A stretch of DNA of 10,234 nucleotides, taken from the NCBI GenBank assembly GCA_046155605.1, contig JBJXFQ010000100.1:1-10234 (forward strand), written 5' to 3'. Positions 1-6,400 of the stretch are shown here, in pieces. The notes beneath the pieces were generated by a model. It had not been told where the DNA came from, did no database searches, and was given only the letters and a program-made list of their open reading frames with translations. The DNA comes from JAEUIZ01 sp046155605 (GTDB taxonomy: Bacteria > Planctomycetota > Phycisphaerae > Phycisphaerales > UBA1924). Numbering within the stretch: position 1 is the stretch's first letter; every line of letters begins with the position of its first letter. Made by a program: the position numbers and the translations under genes.

Positions 1-884
1 ACGTCGTGTGGGGGGCCGCGATGGTCCTCGCGCCGATCTGGACGCTGAAGGCTTTGGGCGTGTCGCCATCGAACACGGAACTATGGCCCCAGCTATGGGC
101 GTGCATCGGCATGATCGTGGGCGTGTACGGGCTGGGGTACATGATCGCCGCCCGCGACCCCGCACGCCACTGGCCGATCGTTCTGGTGGGCCTGCTCGGA
201 AAGATCTTTGGGCCTATCGGCTTCCTTGACGCGGCAACGCGAGGCCAGCTCCCCTGGTCGATGGGGATGACAATCCTCACGAACGATCTGCTCTGGTGGA
301 TTCCTTTCTCGATGATCCTGTGGCACGCGGCGAAGGCTGCGCAGCCGTCGCCACCGACGGGGATGGTGACTCTCGACGCGGCTCTGGACGGGCTCCGCGA
401 TGATCAAGGCCGAACGCTTCGCGCGTTGACCGATGAACGGCAGACACTCGTCGTGCTCCTCCGGCACTCCGGCTGCACATTCTGCAAGCAGACACTTTCG
501 GATCTCGCGAGATGGCAACCCGACATCAGTAAGGCTGGCGTAGGCCTTTCAGTGGTCGGCATGACGGCGTCGCCCGAGGGACTTCGCGCACTTGGCCAGC
601 AGCATGGACTCACCTCGGCAACCTGGTTCGCGGACCCCGATCGGGTGCTCTACCGAGCATTGGAACTCGGACGCGGGTCGTTCCTCCAGCTCTTCGGGCC
701 GCGTGTGTGGATCGCTGGTGTACTCGCCGCCTTTCGTGGGCACGGCATCGGCAAACTCGAAGGCGACGGCTTTCAGATGCCAGGGGCATTCGTGATCCAT
801 CGTGGCCGGGCGGTCCGCGCGTACCACCATGCCACCGCGGCCGATCGGCCGGACCTTAAGGAGTTCGCGTGTTCGATCAGCTGA
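1..884 (+). CDS. Membrane domain fused to AhpC/TSA-like peroxiredoxin domain, 5' partial
   Basis: The frame is open to the left edge, so the true start lies outside the window; the GTG at 6 is probably internal. The first ~100 residues are hydrophobic, with about three membrane segments and a family-like stretch reading GMIVGVYGLGYMIAARDP followed by HWPIVLVGLLGKIFGPIGF. After a linker rich in Ala and Pro comes a thioredoxin-fold domain: a strand reading TLVVLLRHSGC runs into a CTFC (CxxC) motif at bases 474-485, and the domain ends with GAFVIHRGRAVRAYHH. This resembles AhpC/TSA-type (PF13911-like) redox domains, with the CxxC as the likely redox centre. The likely role is thiol-dependent redox or peroxide chemistry at the membrane; the substrate is unknown. 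The gene overlaps the next one by 16 bases, which suggests translational coupling. The fold call is fairly sure, the reaction is inferred. Confidence 0.82.
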   Translation, partial: VVWGAAMVLAPIWTLKALGVSPSNTELWPQLWACIGMIVGVYGLGYMIAARDPARHWPIVLVGLLGKIFGPIGFLDAATRGQLPWSMGMTILTNDLLWWIPFSMILWHAAKAAQPSPPTGMVTLDAALDGLRDDQGRTLRALTDERQTLVVLLRHSGCTFCKQTLSDLARWQPDISKAGVGLSVVGMTASPEGLRALGQQHGLTSATWFADPDRVLYRALELGRGSFLQLFGPRVWIAGVLAAFRGHGIGKLEGDGFQMPGAFVIHRGRAVRAYHHATAADRPDLKEFACSIS

Positions 885-1309
885 TGGCCCAGACTCCGAT
901 AATCCATGCCGCCGCGACGTGGTTCATGGTCGGGCTGATCTGGTTCGTCCAAGTCGTGCACTACCCGTTGATGGGAGCGGTCCCACCTCACGCCTTCTCG
1001 GCTTACGCTACATCTCACCAGCGACGAACGACCTGGGTCGTCGGGCCCGTGATGCTCATCGAGGTCAGCTCGGCACTTCTGCTTGTCCGGGCGCCGCAAG
1101 AAAATTTTACTGGCACGATGCTGCCGTGGATCGGCCTGGCTCTTCTCGTACTCATCTGGGTCTCGACCTTTGCCGTACAGGTTCCCCTGCACGCGCGGCT
1201 GGCATCGGGATTCGACAGGGCGGTATGGAGTCGGCTTGTGGCTACGAACTGGGTGAGGACGATCGCTTGGACAGTTCGGGGCATCATCGCCCTCTTGTTG
1301 CTGGGATAG
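869..1309 (+). CDS. Small four-helix integral membrane protein
   Basis: This 146-residue protein starts at GTG 869, inside the end of the preceding gene, behind a good Shine-Dalgarno (AAGGAG at 858-863). Four hydrophobic segments are visible, at about residues 10-30, 55-72, 87-107 and 128-145. Between helices 1 and 2 is a polar stretch (SAYATSHQRRTTWVVGP), and helix 1 contains FVQVVHYPLMG. The pattern of an aromatic/His-rich helix followed by H-x-RR-x2-WVV-P is one I associate with small uncharacterised bacterial membrane proteins; I cannot name a function. The 16-base overlap with the redox fusion gene and the 58-base gap to the dehydrogenase gene place it in the middle of a three-gene transcription unit. 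It may be a membrane partner of one of them, but that is inference. Confidence 0.82.
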   Translation: MFDQLMAQTPIIHAAATWFMVGLIWFVQVVHYPLMGAVPPHAFSAYATSHQRRTTWVVGPVMLIEVSSALLLVRAPQENFTGTMLPWIGLALLVLIWVSTFAVQVPLHARLASGFDRAVWSRLVATNWVRTIAWTVRGIIALLLLG

Positions 1310-1367
1310 GCATAGCGTCAGGATGGCCGCGGGGCAATCTGCCTCGAAGCCAAGGAATGAGACTCAT

Positions 1368-2090
1368 ATGACAGATCGAAAGTGTCTTGTAATCGGCGCG
1401 GCCGGTGGCATCGGTCGAAAGCTCGTCGACATGCTCCATCATGACGGCTGGTCCTTGGTTCTCGCGGGCCGGACAGTAGACGCGCTCCAAGAAGTTGCCG
1501 CAACATGCGCGGGGCAGACGGCGGTCGTGGACGCTCGGGACTTTGACGCGGTGGACGCGGTGTTCCAGGCCCACCCCGGCATCACCGGGGCGGTAAACCT
1601 TGCGGGTTCGATCCTCCTCAAGCCCGCGCACATGACCACATCGCAGGACTTTGACGAGACCATCGCCCTCAATCTGCGAACAGCATTCGCGCTGACAAGG
1701 GCGGCGGGCAAGCAAATGAAGGGGACCGGCGGGAGCGTGGTGCTGATGTCGTCGTGCGCGGCGGGCATCGGCCTGCCGAATCACGAGGCGATCGCCGCAG
1801 CGAAGGCGGGTGTAGAGGGTTTGGTGCGTGCGGCAGCCGCGACGTATGCAGGGGCTGGCATTCGATTCAATGCGGTTGCGCCGGGGCTCGTCGCCACGCC
1901 GATGGCCCGGCGGATCACCGACAACGAGAGTGCCCTCAAGGCCTCGGTGGCGATGCATCCGCTCGGGCGGATCGGACAGCCCGAGGAGATCGCCCGAGCG
2001 ATCGCTTTCCTGTTGGGCGCTAAGAGCTCCTGGACGACGGGGCAGGTGCTGGGAGTGGACGGCGGCCTCGCCCGCTTGAAGGGTCGGTAA
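1368..2090 (+). CDS. Short-chain dehydrogenase/reductase with atypical active site
   Basis: This 240-residue protein has a classical SDR layout. The nucleotide-binding glycine motif GAAGGIG is at residues 10-16, NLAG at 77-80 (the NNAG-equivalent), the helix Asn at 102, the catalytic Ser at 129 and Lys at 146, then PG near residue 170 and a C-terminal VDGG. The Tyr of the usual YxxxK motif is replaced: the sequence reads NHEAIAAAKAG, with Ile at 142, thirteen residues after Ser129 as Tyr should be. Activity as a standard oxidoreductase is therefore uncertain. I chose ATG 1368, behind AAGGAA (1352-1357), over an in-frame start at 1323 that would add an unusual 15-residue leader. It follows the membrane protein gene by 58 bases in the same direction and is probably in the same operon. 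Its 3' end is followed within about 45 bases by repeat copy R1. Confidence 0.9.
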   Translation: MTDRKCLVIGAAGGIGRKLVDMLHHDGWSLVLAGRTVDALQEVAATCAGQTAVVDARDFDAVDAVFQAHPGITGAVNLAGSILLKPAHMTTSQDFDETIALNLRTAFALTRAAGKQMKGTGGSVVLMSSCAAGIGLPNHEAIAAAKAGVEGLVRAAAATYAGAGIRFNAVAPGLVATPMARRITDNESALKASVAMHPLGRIGQPEEIARAIAFLLGAKSSWTTGQVLGVDGGLARLKGR

Positions 2091-2134
2091 GCTCATCGCC
2101 GTTGCGCCAATCCAAACCGCCGGGGCTCCTCGAA

Positions 2135-2317
2135 CAGCCTGCGCCGACCGACCCCGCGGCCCTGTCTTTTCTGACGATGACCACCAAGACCAACTTCCGC
2201 ACCGACTTCAAGGCCGGCGAGGGGGGCAAAACCGCCGTCTACATGGCCAGCTGGGTGAGCACGCGCGGCGAAAAGGGGCCGTGGTCGGAGATCACGACGG
2301 CGACGGTGGCGGCGTGA
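2135..2317 (+). repeat. R1: truncated 3' copy of the fn3-like C-terminal module
   Basis: The translated frame runs from QPAPTDPAALSFLTM to GPWSEITTATVAA and a TGA at 2315. It is nearly the same as R3 and R6 over this part, with differences such as TKTNF for TKPSF and ASWVST for ARWVNT. Homology on the left stops near 2135, about 45 bases after the dehydrogenase stop. A TTG at 2102 would give a 71-residue open frame, but there is no convincing ribosome site, so I treat it as a gene remnant. GPWSE followed by an alternating Thr/Val/Ala strand resembles the last strand of a fibronectin type III-like domain. The frame differs from that of the dehydrogenase. Confidence 0.85.
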
Positions 2318-2331
2318 CGGGCGTTAGTGAC

Positions 2332-2517
2332 TCAGGTGTACCAGAAGAAGTAGATCACGCCCCACACGCCCATCCCGATCGCGAAGAACCACGCCCCGAT
2401 GACAATCCAGAGTCCAACCACGGACTCGACGCGCTGCCGCAACTCCGTCCACTTGGTTTCCCGGCGTTCCCCGTTGGACGACTGGGGCTCGGTCGGTTTG
2501 GGGTGGTGGTCGTTCAT
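2332..2517 (-). CDS. Small single-pass membrane protein
   Basis: This 61-residue protein reads from ATG 2517 to the stop at 2332-2334. The first ~33 residues are polar (MNDHHPKPTEPQSSNGERRE and on), followed by one long hydrophobic segment (about residues 35-58, containing GLWIVIGAWFFAIGMGVWGV) that ends in aromatic residues and the C-terminus. A tail-anchored protein is likely. No family is recognised. It lies opposite to R1, converging on its 3' end with only 14 bases between, and is divergent from the gene at 2606. A candidate -10 box lies upstream at 2563-2568. The clean polar/hydrophobic split supports a real gene, but its length leaves doubt. Confidence 0.6.
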   Translation of the reverse strand: MNDHHPKPTEPQSSNGERRETKWTELRQRVESVVGLWIVIGAWFFAIGMGVWGVIYFFWYT

Positions 2518-2562
2518 GGTGATCGCACGAGCTCAGCCGGGTACGCAGACATCGCGGGAGCT

Positions 2563-2568
2563 ATTCTA
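2563..2568 (-). promoter_or_regulatory. Candidate -10 box for the small membrane protein gene
   Basis: Read on the - strand this is TAGAAT, one mismatch from TATAAT, 46 bases upstream of the ATG at 2517 in an otherwise GC-rich gap between divergent genes. The same hexamer precedes the S41 peptidase gene. I see no good -35 box, so this is a weak call. Confidence 0.25.
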
Positions 2569-2605
2569 ACGTCTCTATCCAGAGGCCGGATTCGCGGAAA
2601 CGCCG

Positions 2606-3166
2606 ATGATTGAACACGCCCTCATCCTCGAAGGCCACGACTGGCGATACGAACACGCCGCGATGGCCGCCGTGTGGATGCTGATCTTCACGCGGGGAAA
2701 CGATGTCGGCGATCCCGACTACATCTGCGGTTTTCCCAAGCGGCGGGAAGTCCGGCCCGGCGTTGACGAGGACTTTTTCGTCGTCGCGGACTTGCTCTTG
2801 GCGGACGGCAGCCAGCTCATCGGGACCGTTTCTCCCGCGCGGGACGACGCGGGCAATCCGGTCTACTCGCTGGCCGCGTGCTTCTGGCCGGACGGGCGTT
2901 CGGCCAACGCGTCGATCCACGCAGCGGACGACCACCCCAACGATCCGCCGGAGAAACGCGACCCCACGAGTCGGCGCGACAAGGGCCGCGACTGGCTGCT
3001 CAAGGTCTTGGTCCGCGAGCGCAGCGCGGTCTTCCCCGTCACCATCACCCCGCGCGCGGCGATCACGGGATGGCAGCGTACATGGACGGTCGCTGATGTG
3101 CTGCCGGGGAAAGGCATGGCGTGGGCGACGCGGGAGCGGCCTAATGCCAACAGCAAGTGGGGTTGA
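2606..3166 (+). CDS. Unrecognised protein, 186 residues
   Basis: The protein begins MIEHALILEGHDWRYEHAAM at ATG 2606; an in-frame stop at 2567 and no other start between fix this choice, though the ribosome site is weak. There is no signal peptide and no membrane segment. The sequence has a mixed alpha/beta look with strand-like runs (DEDFFVVADLLLADGSQLIG and FPVTITPRAAITGW), and an acidic, charged middle region (AADDHPNDPPEKRDPTSRRD). Codon use is GC-rich at third positions, like its neighbours, which supports coding. I do not recognise a family or catalytic motif. It is divergent from the small membrane protein gene and convergent with the gene at 3232-3741, and lies between repeat copies R1 and R2. 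Confidence 0.65.
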   Translation: MIEHALILEGHDWRYEHAAMAAVWMLIFTRGNDVGDPDYICGFPKRREVRPGVDEDFFVVADLLLADGSQLIGTVSPARDDAGNPVYSLAACFWPDGRSANASIHAADDHPNDPPEKRDPTSRRDKGRDWLLKVLVRERSAVFPVTITPRAAITGWQRTWTVADVLPGKGMAWATRERPNANSKWG

Positions 3167-3231
3167 TGCCGTACCAAGTTCAAGACCTCGGTGGCACTTC
3201 CCGCATCTCATGACACTTCGCGCCGCGTAGT

Positions 3232-3741
3232 TCAGGCGCTCGCGGATGTCAGCAACGGGGCCTGCGTGCAACGCAGCGCGGATTCTCGTCTCACGTAGTC
3301 GTTGACCGCATCCAAACTCTCCGCCCGCCGTGCGTAGATGTCCCAACTCGCGCTGTCGGTGTACCGGAGAATGAACTCGGCACGTTCGGCCAGCCACGCA
3401 TCCTGAGTCCGCCACGGCACGCGTGCGAACTCGGCGGCGAGTGCAACCGGGTCTTCCGAAAGCGGCACCGCCATCAGATCAATCGACTCCGCCGAACAGC
3501 GATCCGCCCATTGCCCGATCGAGCCCGCCCGCCAGAGCATCAGTTCCGTGTCGCCCACTCCCGGAAAGTCAATCGCCCACGCGCCCTCAGCGAACCCGAC
3601 CGGCGCGCCCATCCACGGCTGCAGCGGCACAAGCCAGTGATGCCGATCGAACTCGGCGCGGAGGGATTGAAAGCAACGCCAGAACCAATGGCCCGGCGAG
3701 CCGTGGTTGTCCTGAATCAACATGAGCCGCACGCCGTTCAT
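3232..3741 (-). CDS. Unrecognised protein, 169 residues
   Basis: The gene starts at ATG 3741 (MNGVRLMLIQDNHGSPGHWF); an alternative in-frame ATG lies at 3723. The protein is rich in Trp and aromatics (GHWFWRCFQSL, WLVPLQPWMG, WAIDFPGVGDTELMLWRAG), with no signal peptide or clear membrane helix. The C-terminal third looks helical (WLAERAEFILRYTDSASWDI, LDAVNDYVRRE). The conserved-looking Trp/Pro/Gly positions and open frame support a real gene, but I recognise no family. Its 5' end lies about 85 bases from the clear left edge of repeat R2, so any promoter would lie in or beside R2 on the opposite strand. It converges on the gene ending at 3166 with 65 bases between; that gap shows nothing I can name. 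Confidence 0.65.
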   Translation of the reverse strand: MNGVRLMLIQDNHGSPGHWFWRCFQSLRAEFDRHHWLVPLQPWMGAPVGFAEGAWAIDFPGVGDTELMLWRAGSIGQWADRCSAESIDLMAVPLSEDPVALAAEFARVPWRTQDAWLAERAEFILRYTDSASWDIYARRAESLDAVNDYVRRESALRCTQAPLLTSASA

Positions 3742-4123
3742 CGTCTCAGCATTCTATCGACCGGCGAACCGCGTCAGGTCGCCAGCGCCCGCGCCGTCGT
3801 CGCGCCCGCTTGCGCTGGTCGAGAGCGGGCAGCGGCTCACGCACCAACTGCGGCTGGTGGATGAGTCCACGCCGACCCGCCGCGCGAGGCCCAAGGGGGT
3901 CCAGCGGGCCGAGGTCTTCGTCGCGCTCACCCCCCCCTCCCAGCCCGCGCCAGCGAACCCGAGCGACTACCGCTACATCGGGAGCGTCACGCGCGGCGAG
4001 ACCACGCTGAGTTTCGAGTCGGACAAGGGCGGCATGCAGGCCCACTACCTCTCGCGCTGGGTGAGCACGAGCGGCGCGACGGGGCCGTGGAGCGAGACGG
4101 CCAGCGCGACGGTCGCGGCGTAG
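3722..4123 (+). CDS. R2: longest, divergent copy of the fn3-like C-terminal module
   Basis: The open frame from ATG 3722 to TAG 4121 gives 133 residues, but the first part overlaps the start of the opposite gene by 20 bases and looks like non-native sequence. Clear homology to R3 starts about 3827 and reads GQRLTHQLRLVDESTPTRRA at nearly base-for-base identity. The middle then departs from the other copies (SDYRYIGSVTRGETTLSFES and so on), and the end returns to the family pattern (RWVSTSGATGPWSETASATVAA). It therefore derives from a different paralogue of the same family, or is a mosaic. A complete family member would probably have more sequence N-terminal to GQRLTH, so I regard it as a truncated gene that may still be translated. 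No function is known. Confidence 0.5.
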   Translation: MSRTPFIVSAFYRPANRVRSPAPAPSSRPLALVESGQRLTHQLRLVDESTPTRRARPKGVQRAEVFVALTPPSQPAPANPSDYRYIGSVTRGETTLSFESDKGGMQAHYLSRWVSTSGATGPWSETASATVAA

Positions 4124-4125
4124 GA

Positions 4126-4268
4126 TTGTTGAAGAACGCAAACAGTCTCCCAGGTTTCGACCACCGTAGGGGCGTGCTGCACGCTGCTTTGGGCATCGGG
4201 CGGCGCAACTTCGAGCGCGCGGTTCACGAACAATGCTGAGAACACAACGAAGTAGCCCGTCGTGAAGC
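4126..4268 (-). pseudogene. Possible remnant of a small membrane protein gene
   Basis: In the 138-base gap between R2 and the DUF3224 gene, the - strand reads TTGYFVVFSALFVNRALEVA followed by PPDAQSSVQHAPTVVETWET. A hydrophobic helix running into an NRAL(E/D)-P motif and then a Val-rich strand is a pattern I associate with small membrane-anchored proteins. There is no plausible start of its own, and the frame runs on into the antisense of R2. If real it is a fragment left by rearrangement. It may equally be chance in GC-rich DNA. Confidence 0.3.
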
Positions 4269-4672
4269 ATCGCATCAATGGTCCGTTCGACGTGACACTG
4301 AAGCCCCAATCCGATGATCCGAGTGTGGGCGACCCTGCTGTTGGACGGATGTCGTTGGACAAGCAGTTTCACGGCGAGCTGGAAGCCGTCAGCAAGGGGC
4401 AGATGCTCGGTGTGCGGACCGCCGTCAAGGGATCGGCGGGGTATGTGGCGATGGAGCGTGTCGTCGGCACGCTCGCCGGCCGGACGGGGTCGTTCGTGCT
4501 TCAGCACAGCAGCACGATGACCAAGGGCGTGCCGCAACAATCGATCACCGTTGTGCCGGATTCCGGCACCGATCAACTCGCTGGCCTGGCCGGTTCGATG
4601 ACGATCGACAATGCCGATGGCAAACATGCCTATAACTTTGAGTACTGGTTCGACGTTACGCCGAAGCTATGA
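4262..4672 (+). CDS. DUF3224 family protein
   Basis: This 136-residue cytoplasmic protein matches the DUF3224 family (PF11528) along its whole length: an N-terminal FDVTLKPQ strand, GRMSLDKQFHGELEAVSKGQ (about residues 28-47), AVKGSAGYVAMERVVGTLAG (about 55-74), GSFVLQHSSTMTKG, QSITVVPDSGTDQLAGLAGS, and a final DGKHAYNFEYWF. The family is thought to adopt a small beta-barrel like allene oxide cyclase; its biochemical role is not established. The start is GTG 4262, which gives the usual family N-terminus; no good Shine-Dalgarno is visible upstream. The stop at 4670 is followed almost at once (from about 4682) by R3, in the same frame after one more stop (TAG 4679). The gene occupies the R2-R3 interval alone. 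Confidence 0.9.
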   Translation: MKHRINGPFDVTLKPQSDDPSVGDPAVGRMSLDKQFHGELEAVSKGQMLGVRTAVKGSAGYVAMERVVGTLAGRTGSFVLQHSSTMTKGVPQQSITVVPDSGTDQLAGLAGSMTIDNADGKHAYNFEYWFDVTPKL

Positions 4673-4681
4673 GCGATCTAG

Positions 4682-4984
4682 AGCGTCGGGCAGCGGCTCA
4701 CGCACCACCTGCGGCTGGTGGATGAGTCCACGCCGACCCGCCGCGCCCGGCCCGCGGGCGTGCTCGGGGCCGAGGTGTGGGTGAAACTCGTCGATGCCGA
4801 CAGCCCCGCGCCGACCGACCCCGCCGCGCTCACGTTCCTGACCATGACCACCAAACCGAGTTTCCGCGCCGAGTTCAAGGCGGGCGAGGGCGGCAAAACC
4901 GCCGTCTACATGGCCCGCTGGGTCAACACGCGCGGCGAAAAAGGACCGTGGTCGGAGATCACGACGGCGACGGTAGTGGCGTAG
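4682..4984 (+). repeat. R3: most complete typical copy of the fn3-like C-terminal module
   Basis: The frame from 4682 to the TAG at 4982 encodes about 100 residues: GQRLTHHLRLVDESTPTRRA, then RPAGVLGAEVWVKLVDADSP, APTDPAALTFLTMTTKPSF, FKAGEGGKTAVYMARW and GPWSEITTATVVA. An in-frame stop at 4679 and no usable start before a GTG at 4718 mark it as a truncated gene end rather than a whole gene. It is the best reference for aligning the other copies. Bases after the stop (GGGGCGAAGG) are also shared in part with R5 and R6, so the repeat extends slightly past the coding end. Confidence 0.87.
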
Positions 4985-5037
4985 GGGGCGAAGGCAGGCT
5001 CTCGGGCCGAAAATCGATCGCAGCGGCCACACCGCAC

Positions 5038-5059
5038 CAGCATTGCCGCCGCAGTGCTG
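5038..5059 (+). terminator. Strong hairpin, possible terminator after R3
   Basis: CAGCATTGC (5038-5046) pairs with GCAGTGCTG (5051-5059) over nine base pairs with one G-U pair and a four-base CGCC loop. It lies between the end of R3 and the PrcB-like gene. No T-run follows, so a classical intrinsic terminator is not shown; an RNA element in the 5' leader of the next gene is the alternative. Confidence 0.4.
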
Positions 5060-5089
5060 TTACACAGGCGTTGCAACCCCAAGAATGGA

Positions 5090-5106
5090 AACGAGGTAAA
5101 CTCGTT
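5090..5106 (+). promoter_or_regulatory. Inverted repeat just before the PrcB-like gene
   Basis: AACGAG (5090-5095) and CTCGTT (5101-5106) form a perfect six-base dyad around GTAAA, ending five bases before the Shine-Dalgarno (AAGGAG, 5111-5116). It could be an operator or a small hairpin affecting ribosome access. Only the symmetry is seen. Confidence 0.3.
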
Positions 5107-5122
5107 CGGTAAGGAGCTCCAC

Positions 5123-5677
5123 ATGTTCCATCGCCACGTCATTGCCGCGTCGTCGGTTGCCTTGGTCTTGGTGTTCGCCGGAGTGGCCTCACGGGGCATG
5201 TCTGCCCCCGCGCCCGCCAAGGACATGCTTTCAGCGGTCCAGCTCGTCGGGCACGACAGCAAAATCATGACGCCGCGATTCGTGCTGGTCAGGGATCAAC
5301 CGGCCTGGGACGCGCTGTGGGCCGAACACACCGCTGCCGCGCTCAAGGAAGGTGCGATGAGGCGACATGCGGCACCGAAGATCGACTTCGCGCGCTTCAT
5401 GGTCGTCGGTGTGTTCGGAGGCGCGGTCACCAACACGGACGGCGAAGTTGCTCAGAGCGTGACCGTCACCGATGATCAGGTGCGCGTTCGCTACGAGTCC
5501 TCGACGTTCCAGACCGCGTCATTCGGCGGCAATGGCGACTCGGGCGTCAAGACCTCTCCGTTCGGCTTGTGGGTCATCGAGGCATCGAAATCTCCCGTCG
5601 TGATCGAGGAAGGACGCCGCGGCCTCAAGGACAGTCCCTTGTCGTGGAAAGAAGTGAAGCGGTTTGATGCGAAGTGA
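5123..5677 (+). CDS. Secreted PrcB-like protein
   Basis: I chose ATG 5123, which has AAGGAG at 5111-5116 and opens directly into a signal peptide (MFHRHVIAASSVALVLVFAG, cleavage likely near SRGMSA); the in-frame start at 5054 would bury it behind 23 residues. The mature ~150 residues resemble the PrcB C-terminal domain (PF14343-like): a strand with FVLVRDQPAWDALWAEH, then KIDFARFMVVGVFGGAVTNT, a Val-rich pair of strands (VTVTDDQVRVRYE), and SPFGLWVIEASKSPVVIEE. PrcB-type domains take part in periplasmic protease complexes, but no protease lies next to it here; the S41 peptidase 2.4 kb away on the other strand is at most a distant candidate partner. The TGA at 5675 is followed immediately, in the same frame, by R4. 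Confidence 0.75.
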   Translation: MFHRHVIAASSVALVLVFAGVASRGMSAPAPAKDMLSAVQLVGHDSKIMTPRFVLVRDQPAWDALWAEHTAAALKEGAMRRHAAPKIDFARFMVVGVFGGAVTNTDGEVAQSVTVTDDQVRVRYESSTFQTASFGGNGDSGVKTSPFGLWVIEASKSPVVIEEGRRGLKDSPLSWKEVKRFDAK

Positions 5678-5845
5678 GGCGCGGGAACGCTCACGTTTCT
5701 GACCATGACGACCAAGCCGAGTTTCCGCGCCGACTTCAAGCCCGGCGAGAGCGGCAAAGCCGCCGTCTACATGACCCGCTGGATCAACACGCGCGGCGAA
5801 AAAGGCCCGTGGTCGGAGATCACGACGGCGACGGTGGCGGCTTAG
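5678..5845 (+). repeat. R4: shortest copy of the fn3-like C-terminal module
   Basis: Directly after the PrcB-like stop the same frame continues GAGTLTFLTMTTKPSF through RADFKPGESGKAAVYMTRW to GPWSEITTATVAA and TAG at 5843. Recognisable homology begins at about 5688, so nearly half of the module seen in R3 is missing. Changes at positions fixed in other copies (GES for GEG, KAA for KTA, MTRW for MARW) suggest relaxed constraint. It has no start of its own. Eighteen bases separate its stop from the ATG of the next gene. Confidence 0.85.
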
Positions 5846-5863
5846 GGGGTGCTAATCTTCGCC

Positions 5864-6346
5864 ATGAACCTCATCAAGCATGCGTGGTTCGTGTACTTCG
5901 CGCTCGCCGGACTCGCCATTGCAGCGGTCATCATCGGTGAGACTTACAAACTCGCGTGGGTGGCCAACTGGCTCGCGCCGATCCTGTTGCTGCTCTGCTT
6001 CGTCTCACTCTCCACTCTTTCCCACAGGCCCGACGCAACCGCCCGCACGACGGCGGGCAAGGTGGCAAGCTACATCAGGACGACGGTGTTTGCCGTGCTG
6101 ATCTACCTCTTCATCATGATCGAGATCGTCAGCGATGCCCCGGTCACGCTGCGCCTTATGGGGATGTCATGGACCATGAGCCCCCACGCGGCGTCGCGAG
6201 TCTTCACGATCGGGGGCGTGGCCTTGGTCGCGATCGCCGTGTGGGTGACGCAGATGGAGGCTCGTCGCAGTGCTGCGGCCGCCGCACTTGCCGAGAACAA
6301 GCGTGGGCAGACCCCATCCGTGCCCCCCGCAGCCCCGACGACCTGA
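5864..6346 (+). CDS. Four-helix integral membrane protein of unknown function
   Basis: This 160-residue protein starts at ATG 5864 (MNLIKHAWFVYFALAGLAIA); a GTG at 5849 in the same frame is a possible alternative, with a G-rich stretch next to it. Membrane segments are visible at about residues 8-26, 31-52, 70-90 and 112-130, the last ending in AVWVTQMEARR. The C-terminal tail is rich in Ala, Pro and Lys and probably cytoplasmic. I recognise no named family. It sits alone between R4 and R5, starting 18 bases after R4, so its ribosome site lies in or right at the edge of the repeat. The TGA at 6344 is followed by an uninterrupted frame into R5. Confidence 0.75.
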   Translation: MNLIKHAWFVYFALAGLAIAAVIIGETYKLAWVANWLAPILLLLCFVSLSTLSHRPDATARTTAGKVASYIRTTVFAVLIYLFIMIEIVSDAPVTLRLMGMSWTMSPHAASRVFTIGGVALVAIAVWVTQMEARRSAAAAALAENKRGQTPSVPPAAPTT

Positions 6347-6400
6347 ACCGCGCCGACTGCGACCTCATCCGCCCACTGGCCCCCGGACGCGCGCGTCACG

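Noticed and set aside
2281..2613. 110-codon + strand open frame running from R1 over the small membrane protein gene
   Set aside because: It is in another frame than R1, is antisense to the better supported gene at 2332-2517, and has Asp/His/Gly-biased composition without recognisable structure.
2561..3415. 284-codon open frame on the - strand
   Set aside because: It covers the whole opposite gene at 2606-3166 and has Arg/His/Ala-biased composition with no domain-like motifs; the + strand frame has better codon use and a defined start.
3746..4627. Long open frame on the - strand across R2 and the DUF3224 gene
   Set aside because: It is antisense to R2 and to a clear DUF3224 match, and its translation is Arg-rich low-complexity sequence typical of the opposite strand of GC-rich genes.
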